Both the position numbers and the translations under genes were made by a program. Under the pieces are notes generated by a model. The model had not been told where the DNA came from. It ran no database searches and was given only the letters and a program-made list of their open reading frames with translations. A DNA stretch of 8,639 bases. It comes from Roseiflexaceae bacterium (lineage in GTDB: Bacteria; Chloroflexota; Chloroflexia; Chloroflexales; Roseiflexaceae). Shown here piece by piece: positions 1-6,195 of the stretch (positions within the stretch are counted from its first letter, which is position 1; every line of letters starts with the position of its first letter). The stretch lies in contig CANHPK010000046.1 in assembly GCA_947462525.1 (NCBI GenBank), positions 1 through 8,639 of the forward strand, written 5' to 3'.

Positions 1-2316
1 AGCGGCGCGGACCTCACGCACGCCTACTGGAACTTCGATCAGCACGCCGTCGCATTCGGCTACGACGCATCCATCGGCACCATCAATCGCTATGCAACAC
101 AGTGGCTCAAAACACGCGGGATGATGCCCACGCCAGCCAATATGATGGTCGCCAAAGCGGCATTGCCCAAGATGATCCTGCAGATCGACGGTCAAATCAA
201 GCCAATGGCGGCACGAGCCTCGGATGGCACTGCGGCCGAGCTGACCGCAGTGAGCGAATGGCTCCCCGACGGCGATTACGGCAACATCAAACTCACTGCT
301 GGCCAATTGGTCTATGTGAGTGGTATGCCTTTTACCCCCAACGACGTCCTCTTGAATCACTATTTCGGCGTCATTCTCGACCCGACGTCCAAACCCGCAA
401 CGATGGGATTTGGGCCGAGCGTGGGGGCAAACATCCCTGCCAAACTCAAAGACAGCAGCGGCAATCTGACTGCTGATTCACTCGCTGCCTGCGCCGCGGT
501 CTTGGCCGATCGGGTGGGCTGTGGTCTGCAGGTACTCGACGGCAACACGGCCATGTCGACTTTCGGCGAGACGCAGAAGTGCACCGCCACCAGCGGCTTC
601 ACCTGTGTCAACGGCGCCGGCACGACCGCGCTCATCGCCCCCGCGCCACGTATCACCGTCCCCGAGGCAGAGCTCCCGAGTGGCGCAGGCACGGTCGGCA
701 GTGCCGGGGATGGCAGTGACGCCGGCGACACGTTGTGGAACCCCGTCATCGCCCAATGGGTCTGGGACAACGGCAGTACTCCCATCGACATCCCGTTCCC
801 ACTCATCTTTATCGCCAATCGCCAAGGCGGCGTACTGGCAGGCATGATGGTCAAGCAATCCGTGCTCCCCGGCGCAGCAGAACTGTTCAAAACCGACGTC
901 TCGCTCATCGTCAACGGTCGCCTCGATGGTGGCGTGTTCACCACTGATGTCGGTGTCTATTTGGGCTATAGCGCCAGCCAAGCAGCCCTACGGGCGTTGG
1001 CCACGCACCGCCCCAACAACGCCAATACCGGCTACAAAGCCTTCGCAGACTGGGACGATGTCAAAGACGACGTCAAGACATGGTCCAAGACCTTTGGGTA
1101 CGGCACCTATGATGGGACCAACAACAACTCGGACCCCGTCGACTTGCTCCAAGACATGTGGACCGGCGACCACGGCGTCACCTGGGATACCGCCGGCACC
1201 CAAGGGTCCACGGCAGCCCGCAACGACTACCTCGACACGTTCGATTACCTCGAGCCCAAGTTGGTCGCCGCCAAAGCAGCCGAGTCCTACAACGACGCCA
1301 GCAAGGGGATCACGCCGCTCAAGCAGGGGACTATTCTGAGCAAAACATGTACGACACTAGCCAACGGTCACGGCGCAGCGTCGTTCCAGCTCAATACCCT
1401 CGGCGAGTTCAAAATGACTGAGTTGGCTTTTGGGTCCTACATGGACATCAAACGGATGGGCGTTTCGAGTTGCGGTACTGATGCGTTCTTGCATGTCGAT
1501 CGCGTCTCGCTCAACCTCAATGGCGACGGCGAGATCATCATCCTGGCAAACCACATCGAGTCTGATGTACTCAACACCGATGTCTACTTCGACGTGCAGT
1601 TGATTGTCGGCACCGCCAGCGGCAATCGCCGGCTCGAAGGCGGCATCAAGGTGTACAACATCAGACTCGCAGCGGTCGAATTCGAAAACATCGGTGTCGT
1701 CTTTGGCATCGGCGAGTACAACTCGCTTGCCATTGGGTACTTTGGCTTTACGGGGGCCGGCACGTTCAAAAACGCCGGCGCATCGGCCCAGTTCCTGATT
1801 GGTACGTTGCCTGCAGGATCAGCGGTCCTCAAAGCCCAGTACCCATCCCTGATGACCAAATTGGCCGCCGACAAAGGCGCAAGTAGCGTCTATTCGGGCA
1901 TGTATATCAGTGTGTCTATCTCGGTCCCCATTTATAACAACGGGTGTATGCTCGAAGCCGTCGCCACCGGCGAAGTGCGCGGCTGGAAGCTCAAGCTCGT
2001 CTCGTCTGGCAGTAGCGAGGTCTACGGCGGCTATTTGAGCGCACGGATGTCGGCCGAAGTGGCCTGTCTGGTCAGCGCAACCGGCCAACTCTCGCTCGAA
2101 ATCTCACAGGTCGGCTCGGTCATGACCTTCAATGGCCAAGCCTGGGTCGCCGGCGGGGTCGGTGACTGTGAACCATCAACCTGGAACAACTGGGGCGGCC
2201 GCTGGTGGGGCGACAAATGGTGCGCCCAAGCAGGAGCACAGGTCTTTGTGACCTACACCGACGCACCGTCTGACTGGGATGTCAGTTACGATTTGGATGT
2301 CGAATCCCCGTGGTAA
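1..2316 (+). CDS. Large beta-rich, probably exported protein, unknown family (5'-partial)
   Basis: The reading frame is open from base 1 to a TAA stop at 2314-2316, so the gene begins outside the window and 771 codons are visible. I do not recognise the family. The visible part is rich in Gly, Ser, Thr, Ala and Asp and in alternating hydrophobic residues typical of beta strands. I see no helical membrane segment and no nucleotide-binding or hydrolase motif. About a dozen scattered cysteines (for example two in a CAAV...GCG segment near residue 160 and two near residues 723 and 741) would suit disulfides in an exported protein. Near the C terminus a unit of the form VYxGxY...C...ATG occurs twice, around residues 627-660 and 672-700. 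It is followed by a Trp-rich stretch (WNNWGGRWWGDKW, about 728-740). Any signal peptide would lie off-window. It is convergent with the TetR gene. The open frame and codon use make the gene certain; the function is unknown. Confidence 0.85.
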   Translation, partial: SGADLTHAYWNFDQHAVAFGYDASIGTINRYATQWLKTRGMMPTPANMMVAKAALPKMILQIDGQIKPMAARASDGTAAELTAVSEWLPDGDYGNIKLTAGQLVYVSGMPFTPNDVLLNHYFGVILDPTSKPATMGFGPSVGANIPAKLKDSSGNLTADSLAACAAVLADRVGCGLQVLDGNTAMSTFGETQKCTATSGFTCVNGAGTTALIAPAPRITVPEAELPSGAGTVGSAGDGSDAGDTLWNPVIAQWVWDNGSTPIDIPFPLIFIANRQGGVLAGMMVKQSVLPGAAELFKTDVSLIVNGRLDGGVFTTDVGVYLGYSASQAALRALATHRPNNANTGYKAFADWDDVKDDVKTWSKTFGYGTYDGTNNNSDPVDLLQDMWTGDHGVTWDTAGTQGSTAARNDYLDTFDYLEPKLVAAKAAESYNDASKGITPLKQGTILSKTCTTLANGHGAASFQLNTLGEFKMTELAFGSYMDIKRMGVSSCGTDAFLHVDRVSLNLNGDGEIIILANHIESDVLNTDVYFDVQLIVGTASGNRRLEGGIKVYNIRLAAVEFENIGVVFGIGEYNSLAIGYFGFTGAGTFKNAGASAQFLIGTLPAGSAVLKAQYPSLMTKLAADKGASSVYSGMYISVSISVPIYNNGCMLEAVATGEVRGWKLKLVSSGSSEVYGGYLSARMSAEVACLVSATGQLSLEISQVGSVMTFNGQAWVAGGVGDCEPSTWNNWGGRWWGDKWCAQAGAQVFVTYTDAPSDWDVSYDLDVESPW

Positions 2317-2348
2317 CGCGGATGCGTACGGGTTCTTGAGCATGACCG

Positions 2349-2380
2349 AGGGTCAGACAGATCAGCGCACTGCTGACCCT
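2349..2380 (+). terminator. Hairpin 1 downstream of the large plus-strand gene
   Basis: AGGGTCAG (2349-2356) pairs perfectly with CTGACCCT (2373-2380). CAG (2358-2360) pairs with CTG (2370-2372) after one bulged A, leaving a 9-nt loop. The hairpin starts 32 nt after the stop codon. No U-tract follows on either strand, so it is not a classical intrinsic terminator. A role in transcript end formation or 3' protection between the two convergent genes is inferred from its position. Confidence 0.45.
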
Positions 2381-2401
2381 TCACCACTGGAGCTTTTCGG
2401 T

Positions 2402-2440
2402 CGCGGGTTCTCTTTTTTCGCATGAAAAAGGGACCCCGCG
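2402..2440 (+). terminator. Hairpin 2, long near-palindrome between convergent genes
   Basis: CGCGGG (2402-2407) pairs with CCCGCG (2435-2440). After one T/C mismatch a further ten positions pair (2409-2418 with 2424-2433), mostly a run of T opposite a run of A, around a 5-nt CGCAT loop. The stem works on both strands, which suits a bidirectional end structure between the plus-strand gene and the minus-strand TetR gene. The T/A runs lie inside the stem instead of after it, so termination is inferred. The surrounding non-coding interval (2317-2565) otherwise holds only hairpin 1 and a possible small ORF. Confidence 0.5.
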
Positions 2441-2519
2441 GCACACGCGTACAGCAACCGACCGACGTCGGCCATCTGCCCCATCGTGCCACGAAGCAAC
2501 GAAAACCAGGAGGCGCACG

Positions 2520-2615
2520 ATGCATCGCGCCCGCCCTGTAGCTCTTTTGTGCGCTTGCGGATGCGTCACATGCCCGCTGCACCGGCGAGTTCGTCCATCA
2601 CCCCGTGTTGCATGA
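2520..2615 (+). CDS. Possible 31-aa small protein or gene remnant with perfect Shine-Dalgarno
   Basis: ATG at 2520 is preceded by AGGAGG (2508-2513) at an ideal 6-nt spacing, the strongest ribosome site in the window. The ORF encodes 31 residues and ends in TGA at 2613-2615. The product starts with a basic n-region (MHRAR) and a short hydrophobic core (PVALLCACGC), so it resembles the start of a lipoprotein or signal peptide, with four cysteines within residues 11-18. The tail is Arg/Pro-rich. Its last 50 nt overlap the 3' end of the TetR gene on the opposite strand. It could be a genuine small protein, a truncated remnant of an older lipoprotein gene cut by arrival of the TetR cassette, or chance. 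No promoter is evident. Confidence 0.25.
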   Translation: MHRARPVALLCACGCVTCPLHRRVRPSPRVA

Positions 2616-3141
2616 TGTGTTGCAAGAGCGCCATGGCCTCGTCGATGGGCATCGGCTCGGTCTGCTGATGCCAATGCGCCATCACCCCTATCATTGCCGA
2701 CAACATGTACTCAACGACCAACGCACGGCGCGCCTTATCAGCCGGCGGCGCGTCACCAAACATGGCCAAAATCGTCGGCGTTATTTGCCGTTTGAGTTTG
2801 ATGGCAAACGCCGGATCACCACGTTCACCCAAGAGCACCGCGTAGTAGCGGGCATTGCGTGCATACCACTCCCAAAACTGCGCCACGGGCATGCCGATGG
2901 CACCACCTGGTCCGTCGAACGGCGGCAATGTGTCGAGGGTGGGGATGATGCTGACCTCGATGGCTTCGAGCACCGCGTGTACGTCACGGAAGTATTCGTA
3001 GAATGTGCTCCGGTTGTACCCTGCCCGCTGGACCACGTCTCGTACCGTGATCTGGCTGATGGGACGCAGGCAGTAGAGCTGCCAAAAGGCATCTATCAGG
3101 TTCTGCTTCGTCTGTGCCGTGATGTCGTGGCGCTTGTTCAT
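2566..3141 (-). CDS. TetR/AcrR-family transcriptional regulator
   Basis: The protein has 191 aa, the usual length for TetR repressors. The N-terminal three-helix DNA-binding domain covers about residues 8-55. Its helix-turn-helix (ITVRDVVQRAGYNRSTFYEY, residues 31-50) matches the family pattern of a Val/Ala-rich helix, Gly turn, then S/T-x-F/L-Y-x-Y/H-F recognition helix. The rest is helical and variable and would form the ligand pocket and dimer interface. The pocket contains several Trp, Tyr and Met residues (WEWYARNARYYAVLL near 110-125), which suggests a hydrophobic ligand. The start is ATG (complement of 3139-3141), with a GAGGA site just upstream. The gene is divergent from the glycosyltransferase/MFS operon across 117 bp that hold operator-like repeats, so it most likely represses that operon and perhaps itself. 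The ligand is unknown. Confidence 0.92.
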   Translation of the reverse strand: MNKRHDITAQTKQNLIDAFWQLYCLRPISQITVRDVVQRAGYNRSTFYEYFRDVHAVLEAIEVSIIPTLDTLPPFDGPGGAIGMPVAQFWEWYARNARYYAVLLGERGDPAFAIKLKRQITPTILAMFGDAPPADKARRALVVEYMLSAMIGVMAHWHQQTEPMPIDEAMALLQHIMQHGVMDELAGAAGM

Positions 3142-3153
3142 CGCTGTTCCTCA

Positions 3154-3164
3154 CAAATCCTACA
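3154..3164 (+). promoter_or_regulatory. Solitary operator-like half-site next to the TetR ribosome site
   Basis: CAAATCCTACA matches the half-site at 3213-3223 at 10 of 11 positions and the reverse-strand half-site at 3240-3230 at 10 of 11. Read on the minus strand it directly precedes the GAGGA ribosome site of the TetR gene. No inverted partner is visible nearby. Binding here could contribute to autoregulation; this is inferred. Confidence 0.4.
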
Positions 3165-3183
3165 TCCGGCCGGTCACTGTTGG

Positions 3184-3212
3184 TTGATGCACGTCCACGC
3201 ACACGCTATAGT
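3184..3212 (+). promoter_or_regulatory. Sigma70-type promoter of the glycosyltransferase/MFS operon
   Basis: The -35 box TTGATG (3184-3189) and -10 box TATAGT (3207-3212) are separated by exactly 17 bp. They put the transcription start near 3219, about 40 nt before the glycosyltransferase ATG. The start site falls inside the palindromic operator at 3213-3240, the arrangement expected for TetR-type repression. Confidence 0.65.
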
Positions 3213-3240
3213 CAAATCATACAACACGGTGTTGGATTTG
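3213..3240 (+). promoter_or_regulatory. Palindromic operator, probable TetR binding site
   Basis: Inverted half-sites CAAATCATACA (3213-3223) and, on the minus strand, CAAATCCAACA (3240-3230) are separated by 6 bp. About 10 of 14 positions pair around the centre. In a shifted register a perfect 13-bp palindrome, CAACAC-G-GTGTTG (3222-3234), is also present. The element begins at the base after the -10 box of the rightward promoter, so bound repressor would block transcription initiation or clearance. Assignment to the adjacent TetR is by position. Confidence 0.6.
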
Positions 3241-3258
3241 GCTATGTGGAGGTGTGCG

Positions 3259-4515
3259 ATGGTGACGATTTTGTGTGCCGGGTCGCGGGGCGACTTCCAG
3301 CCATACATTGCTTTGGCGCAGGAGCTCCAGGCGCAGGGTATGGCGGTACGAATCGCCGGTAATCACAGCTTTGCGGGCTTTGTGCAGGGGTACGGTGTCG
3401 ACTTCGTTGGGATCACAGCCGACATCTCGACCATGAATGTCGACCCCAAGTTGCTCCGCGAGGCGGGCAATGCGGACAACCCGCTCAAGATGCTGCTGGC
3501 CTTCAACAAGATGAAGGAATACGGCATCTACATGGTCAGTGATTTCTTTGCGGCGTGCGAGGGCAGCGACATCATCCTGTACCATCCGGGCTGTACGATT
3601 GGCTACTATGCCGCGCAGCTACATGGGATCCCCGCAGTGCTGGCCAGTCCGTTCCCTATGCATCGCACCAGTGCACATCCGTCGGTGGTGTTGTACGGGC
3701 AGGTATCGGCCAATCGATTGACCATCCCATTGAGCTACAGCCTCATCCAAGCGATGTTGTGGATGGCCAGCAAGGATTCGATCAAGGGGTTTTGGAAGCA
3801 ACGCTACAGGCAGTTGCCGGCGGGCTTTGGTATGCCGTTCGAACGACACGACAACGCGCGTCAGCCCGCCCTTGTCTCGTGTAGCAATCATGTGTTTGCG
3901 CGACCGTCCGATTGGAACGCGCACATCCACCAGCACGGCTATTGGGAAGTACGCGAACCAGAAGCATACACCCCGAGCCCGACGTTGGCGGTGTTCCTCG
4001 ACCACCCCGACGCGCCTATCTATGTCGGCTTCGGTAGTATGACCGGCATCAATCAGTACCCGGGCCTGGCCGAGCAGGTGGTAGCAGCGATCATCCAGAG
4101 CGGGCGCCGGGCGATTATCCATGGCATCGGGCAGGACCTCGCTCTGCCGGAGTCGATCCTGCGGGTGGACGCTGTCCCGCATACATGGCTCTTCCCACGC
4201 ATGGCCGCAGTGATTCATCACGGTGGCGCAGGGACAACAGCGGCGGGCTTGCGGGCAGGAGTACCAAACATCGTCGTGCCCTTTGCCAATGACCAATTCG
4301 CCTGGGGGCATCGCGTCCACGACCTGGGCGTCGGGCCAGCCCCAATCCCGCGCAAACGCTTGACGGTCACCAAACTGGCTGCGGCGATTGCACAGACGAA
4401 CAATCCACAGATGCGCGCAGCCGCCGCCCGCTTGGGCGAACAGATTGCCGCAGAACGTGGCGCTGCCCGCTGTGCCGAGGTCGTCGCGCAGCTCGGAGAG
4501 GGGCGCAATACATGA
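3259..4515 (+). CDS. UGT/Gtf-type glycosyltransferase (GT1 family, GT-B fold)
   Basis: The protein has 418 aa, typical for bacterial GT1 enzymes of the macrolide, glycopeptide and sterol glucosyltransferase type. The N terminus has the GSRGDFQPYIALA motif (residues 8-20). It is the version of GSRGDVQP found in Gtf and sterol-glucosyltransferase relatives, where the Asp serves as catalytic residue (here D12). The C-terminal nucleotide-sugar domain carries HHGGAGTT (320-327) and PFANDQ (341-346); the D-Q pair contacts the donor sugar. No membrane segment is seen. ATG at 3259 is chosen because GGAGG (3248-3252) lies 6 nt upstream. The frame is open further upstream, but that part is antisense to the TetR gene, and ATG 3244 overlaps the ribosome site. 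The stop overlaps the MFS start (ATGA, 4512-4515). The enzyme should transfer a sugar from a nucleotide donor to a small lipophilic acceptor. Candidates are a macrolide-like antibiotic, carotenoid, sterol or hopanoid; the acceptor cannot be read from sequence. Confidence 0.92.
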   Translation: MVTILCAGSRGDFQPYIALAQELQAQGMAVRIAGNHSFAGFVQGYGVDFVGITADISTMNVDPKLLREAGNADNPLKMLLAFNKMKEYGIYMVSDFFAACEGSDIILYHPGCTIGYYAAQLHGIPAVLASPFPMHRTSAHPSVVLYGQVSANRLTIPLSYSLIQAMLWMASKDSIKGFWKQRYRQLPAGFGMPFERHDNARQPALVSCSNHVFARPSDWNAHIHQHGYWEVREPEAYTPSPTLAVFLDHPDAPIYVGFGSMTGINQYPGLAEQVVAAIIQSGRRAIIHGIGQDLALPESILRVDAVPHTWLFPRMAAVIHHGGAGTTAAGLRAGVPNIVVPFANDQFAWGHRVHDLGVGPAPIPRKRLTVTKLAAAIAQTNNPQMRAAAARLGEQIAAERGAARCAEVVAQLGEGRNT

Positions 4516-5729
4516 GCCTGAACACTGCCTGGCGCGCCACGTTTTGGCGCATATACATCGGTCAAGCGCTGTCGATTATCAGCTCGAGTGCGGTGCAGTT
4601 CGCCATTATCTGGTGGATCACGGTCGAGACCGGGTCGGCGTTGGCGTTGACCATCGCGAGCATCGTCGGGCTCTTGCCACAGGCGTTGATCGGGATGATT
4701 GCCGGGGTATGGATTGACCGCTACCCGCGCAAACGTATCATCATGCTGGCCGACGGCTTGACTGCAGTTGCAAGTCTGGTTCTGGCGCTCTGCTTTGTCG
4801 GCGGCTACGCGTCTTTGACGGTCGTCTATGCGGCATTATTTGTGCGGGCATTGGGCGACACGTTCCACAAACCGGCCATGCAAGCCGCCATGCCCCTCAT
4901 CGTGCCCTCGTCAGAACTCACCCGGATCGGCGGGTTGATGCAACTCGTCAGCTCTGCCGGGACCATGGTAGGGCCGATGCTCGGCGCGGTATTGATGAGT
5001 CAACTCCGCATCGAGGCGGTGCTGCTGGTCGATGTCATCGGTGCGCTCATCGCCGTCGCAACCATGGCCGGCGCGCGCTTTGGAGGGTCTGCACCCGCCG
5101 CGGCGCGAGCTGCTTCGGTATGGGCCGATTGGCGGGTAGGGTATGACACTTTTCGTCAAAACGTTCCGTTGGCGCGCTTGGCCATCCCGATGCTGATTGC
5201 CACCATTACCTTTATGCCGATTGGTTCGTTACTTCCGTTGCTCGTCAAAAACTATTTCAACGGCACGGTCTGGCAGAGTGGACTCGTGCAGACGGCGTTT
5301 TCGACCGGGATGCTAGTCGGTGCGATGGTCATCGGGCTGACCGGCGGACTCAAACGGCAGTTCTTGATGATTGCCCTTGCCAATGCAACGTTGGGCGTCA
5401 GTGCGTTGCTCGCCGGGGCACTGCCCGCTGATGCGTTTTGGTTGTTCTGTGGCTGTGTGGTGGTGATGGGCATGAGCGGCATGGGCTTCAACATCCCATT
5501 TACGGCATATATCCAGCGCAGTGTGCCCGCAGAGCACCTCGGCAAAGTGATTGCCTTTCTCACTAGCCTGATGAGCATGGCCGCACCGATCGGCATGATT
5601 GTGGCAGGTCCGACTGCAGAGTGGCTGGGTGTCAACAATTGGATGATGGTCGCCGGGATAACCATGATCATCATCGGCGGGGTCAGCTATCTGCGCACAC
5701 GCGAATTCGACACAGCAAGGAATGAGTAG
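4512..5729 (+). CDS. MFS exporter, MefA-like (drug:H+ antiporter DHA3 type)
   Basis: The 405-aa polytopic membrane protein has about twelve hydrophobic segments, roughly residues 12-36, 41-63, 75-98, 100-122, 140-162, 166-188, 222-246, 258-277, 283-303, 307-330, 344-367 and 375-395. The loop 2-3 motif A is clear as GVWIDRYPRKR (65-75). The N-terminal pattern (FWRIYIGQALSIISSSAVQF, then IIWWITVETGSA) resembles the macrolide-efflux MefA group of the major facilitator superfamily, which exports compounds using the proton gradient. Its ATG overlaps the glycosyltransferase stop by 4 nt, and the purine-rich GGAGAGGGG (4495-4503) sits upstream, so translation is probably coupled. Pairing with a glycosyltransferase under a TetR regulator suggests that it exports the same compound or its glycoside. 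Specificity is inferred and a macrolide substrate is not shown. Confidence 0.9.
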   Translation: MSLNTAWRATFWRIYIGQALSIISSSAVQFAIIWWITVETGSALALTIASIVGLLPQALIGMIAGVWIDRYPRKRIIMLADGLTAVASLVLALCFVGGYASLTVVYAALFVRALGDTFHKPAMQAAMPLIVPSSELTRIGGLMQLVSSAGTMVGPMLGAVLMSQLRIEAVLLVDVIGALIAVATMAGARFGGSAPAAARAASVWADWRVGYDTFRQNVPLARLAIPMLIATITFMPIGSLLPLLVKNYFNGTVWQSGLVQTAFSTGMLVGAMVIGLTGGLKRQFLMIALANATLGVSALLAGALPADAFWLFCGCVVVMGMSGMGFNIPFTAYIQRSVPAEHLGKVIAFLTSLMSMAAPIGMIVAGPTAEWLGVNNWMMVAGITMIIIGGVSYLRTREFDTARNE

Positions 5730-5991
5730 TGAGAATATGAAGCGCATCGGAACCATCGTGGGTGGGATTGTTGTCGCCATCGTTGCACCGATGGTGGTGT
5801 TGGGGATTGTCGGTCTTGCCTATATGCTCTTTGTGTACCTGAGCCAGGGGCTGACTTGGTCTGCGGCGGTGGAACAGTCTACAACTGTCTTGGTCGCGTA
5901 CCAATCGTATCTTTCGCTGCTGACCATTATTCCATTGGTGGTTGGGTTGGCTGGAGTGCTCAAGGCTACCCGCAGACGGCGCAACAATTGA
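5722..5991 (+). CDS. Small two-helix membrane protein, operon-coupled, unknown function
   Basis: The protein has 89 aa with two hydrophobic stretches, about residues 9-39 and 57-80. A basic N terminus (MKR at 6-8) and a strongly basic C terminus (KATRRRR, 81-87) predict both ends in the cytoplasm and a short external loop (SQGLTWSAAVEQ). I do not recognise a family. ATG 5722 overlaps the last 8 nt of the MFS gene, and AAGGA (5717-5721) abuts it with no spacing, so initiation probably depends on coupling. ATG 5737 (residue 6) is an alternative with a weak GTGAG upstream. The tight overlap suggests a role beside the exporter, for example as an accessory subunit, but this is inference only. Confidence 0.7.
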   Translation: MSSENMKRIGTIVGGIVVAIVAPMVVLGIVGLAYMLFVYLSQGLTWSAAVEQSTTVLVAYQSYLSLLTIIPLVVGLAGVLKATRRRRNN

Positions 5992-6075
5992 CATCACCAG
6001 ACGAAATCGATGCAGAGAACGTCTCGTTGCATACCAGCGTCGTGATGTCGGTACTCCACTCGTCGTGTTTTGTCT

Positions 6076-6132
6076 ATGGCTCATGCTTATCGGGATGGCT
6101 GGTAGGCTGTTCGTCGCGCAGGCATGAGCCAT
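6076..6132. repeat. Perfect 11-bp inverted repeat in the convergent gap
   Basis: ATGGCTCATGC (6076-6086) and GCATGAGCCAT (6122-6132) are exact reverse complements separated by 35 nt. They lie in the 204-bp gap between the small membrane protein gene and the convergent M20 gene. No U-tract follows on either strand. The repeat may form a transcript-end stem-loop for both genes or be a protein site. Nothing else in 5992-6195 is clear to me. Confidence 0.5.
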
Positions 6133-6195
6133 CCGGTCCGTCCGTTCGTTGTGATCAACGTCGTCTGAGGCGCCGATGTCCTGATCTCTTTTGCC

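Noticed and set aside
360..981. Two minus-strand ORFs (194 and 167 aa) opposite the large first gene
   Set aside because: They overlap each other in different frames, carry no motif, and lie opposite a continuous plus-strand frame with better coding character.
2286..2674. Minus-strand ORFs across the 2317-2565 intergenic region
   Set aside because: Their residues are Arg-rich and lack motifs, no ribosome site was found, and they run through both hairpins and into the TetR 3' end in another frame.
3166..3173. CCGGCCGG palindrome as a second operator
   Set aside because: Only 8 bp, it does not extend, and it does not resemble the CAAATC half-sites; expected by chance in GC-rich DNA.
2605..3258. 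In-frame upstream extension of the glycosyltransferase gene, to 636 aa
   Set aside because: The extra N terminus is antisense to the TetR gene, crosses the promoter and operator, and has no family similarity. The GSRGDFQP motif belongs at the N terminus, and a good ribosome site precedes ATG 3259.
3619..4320. 233-aa minus-strand ORF opposite the glycosyltransferase
   Set aside because: It is antisense to the conserved nucleotide-sugar domain and shows no recognisable domain.
5942..6127. 61-aa plus-strand ORF with a hydrophobic C-terminal segment
   Set aside because: It starts with TTG inside the 89-aa gene in another frame, has no ribosome site, and its hydrophobic end overlaps the left arm of the inverted repeat. 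Not enough to call a gene.
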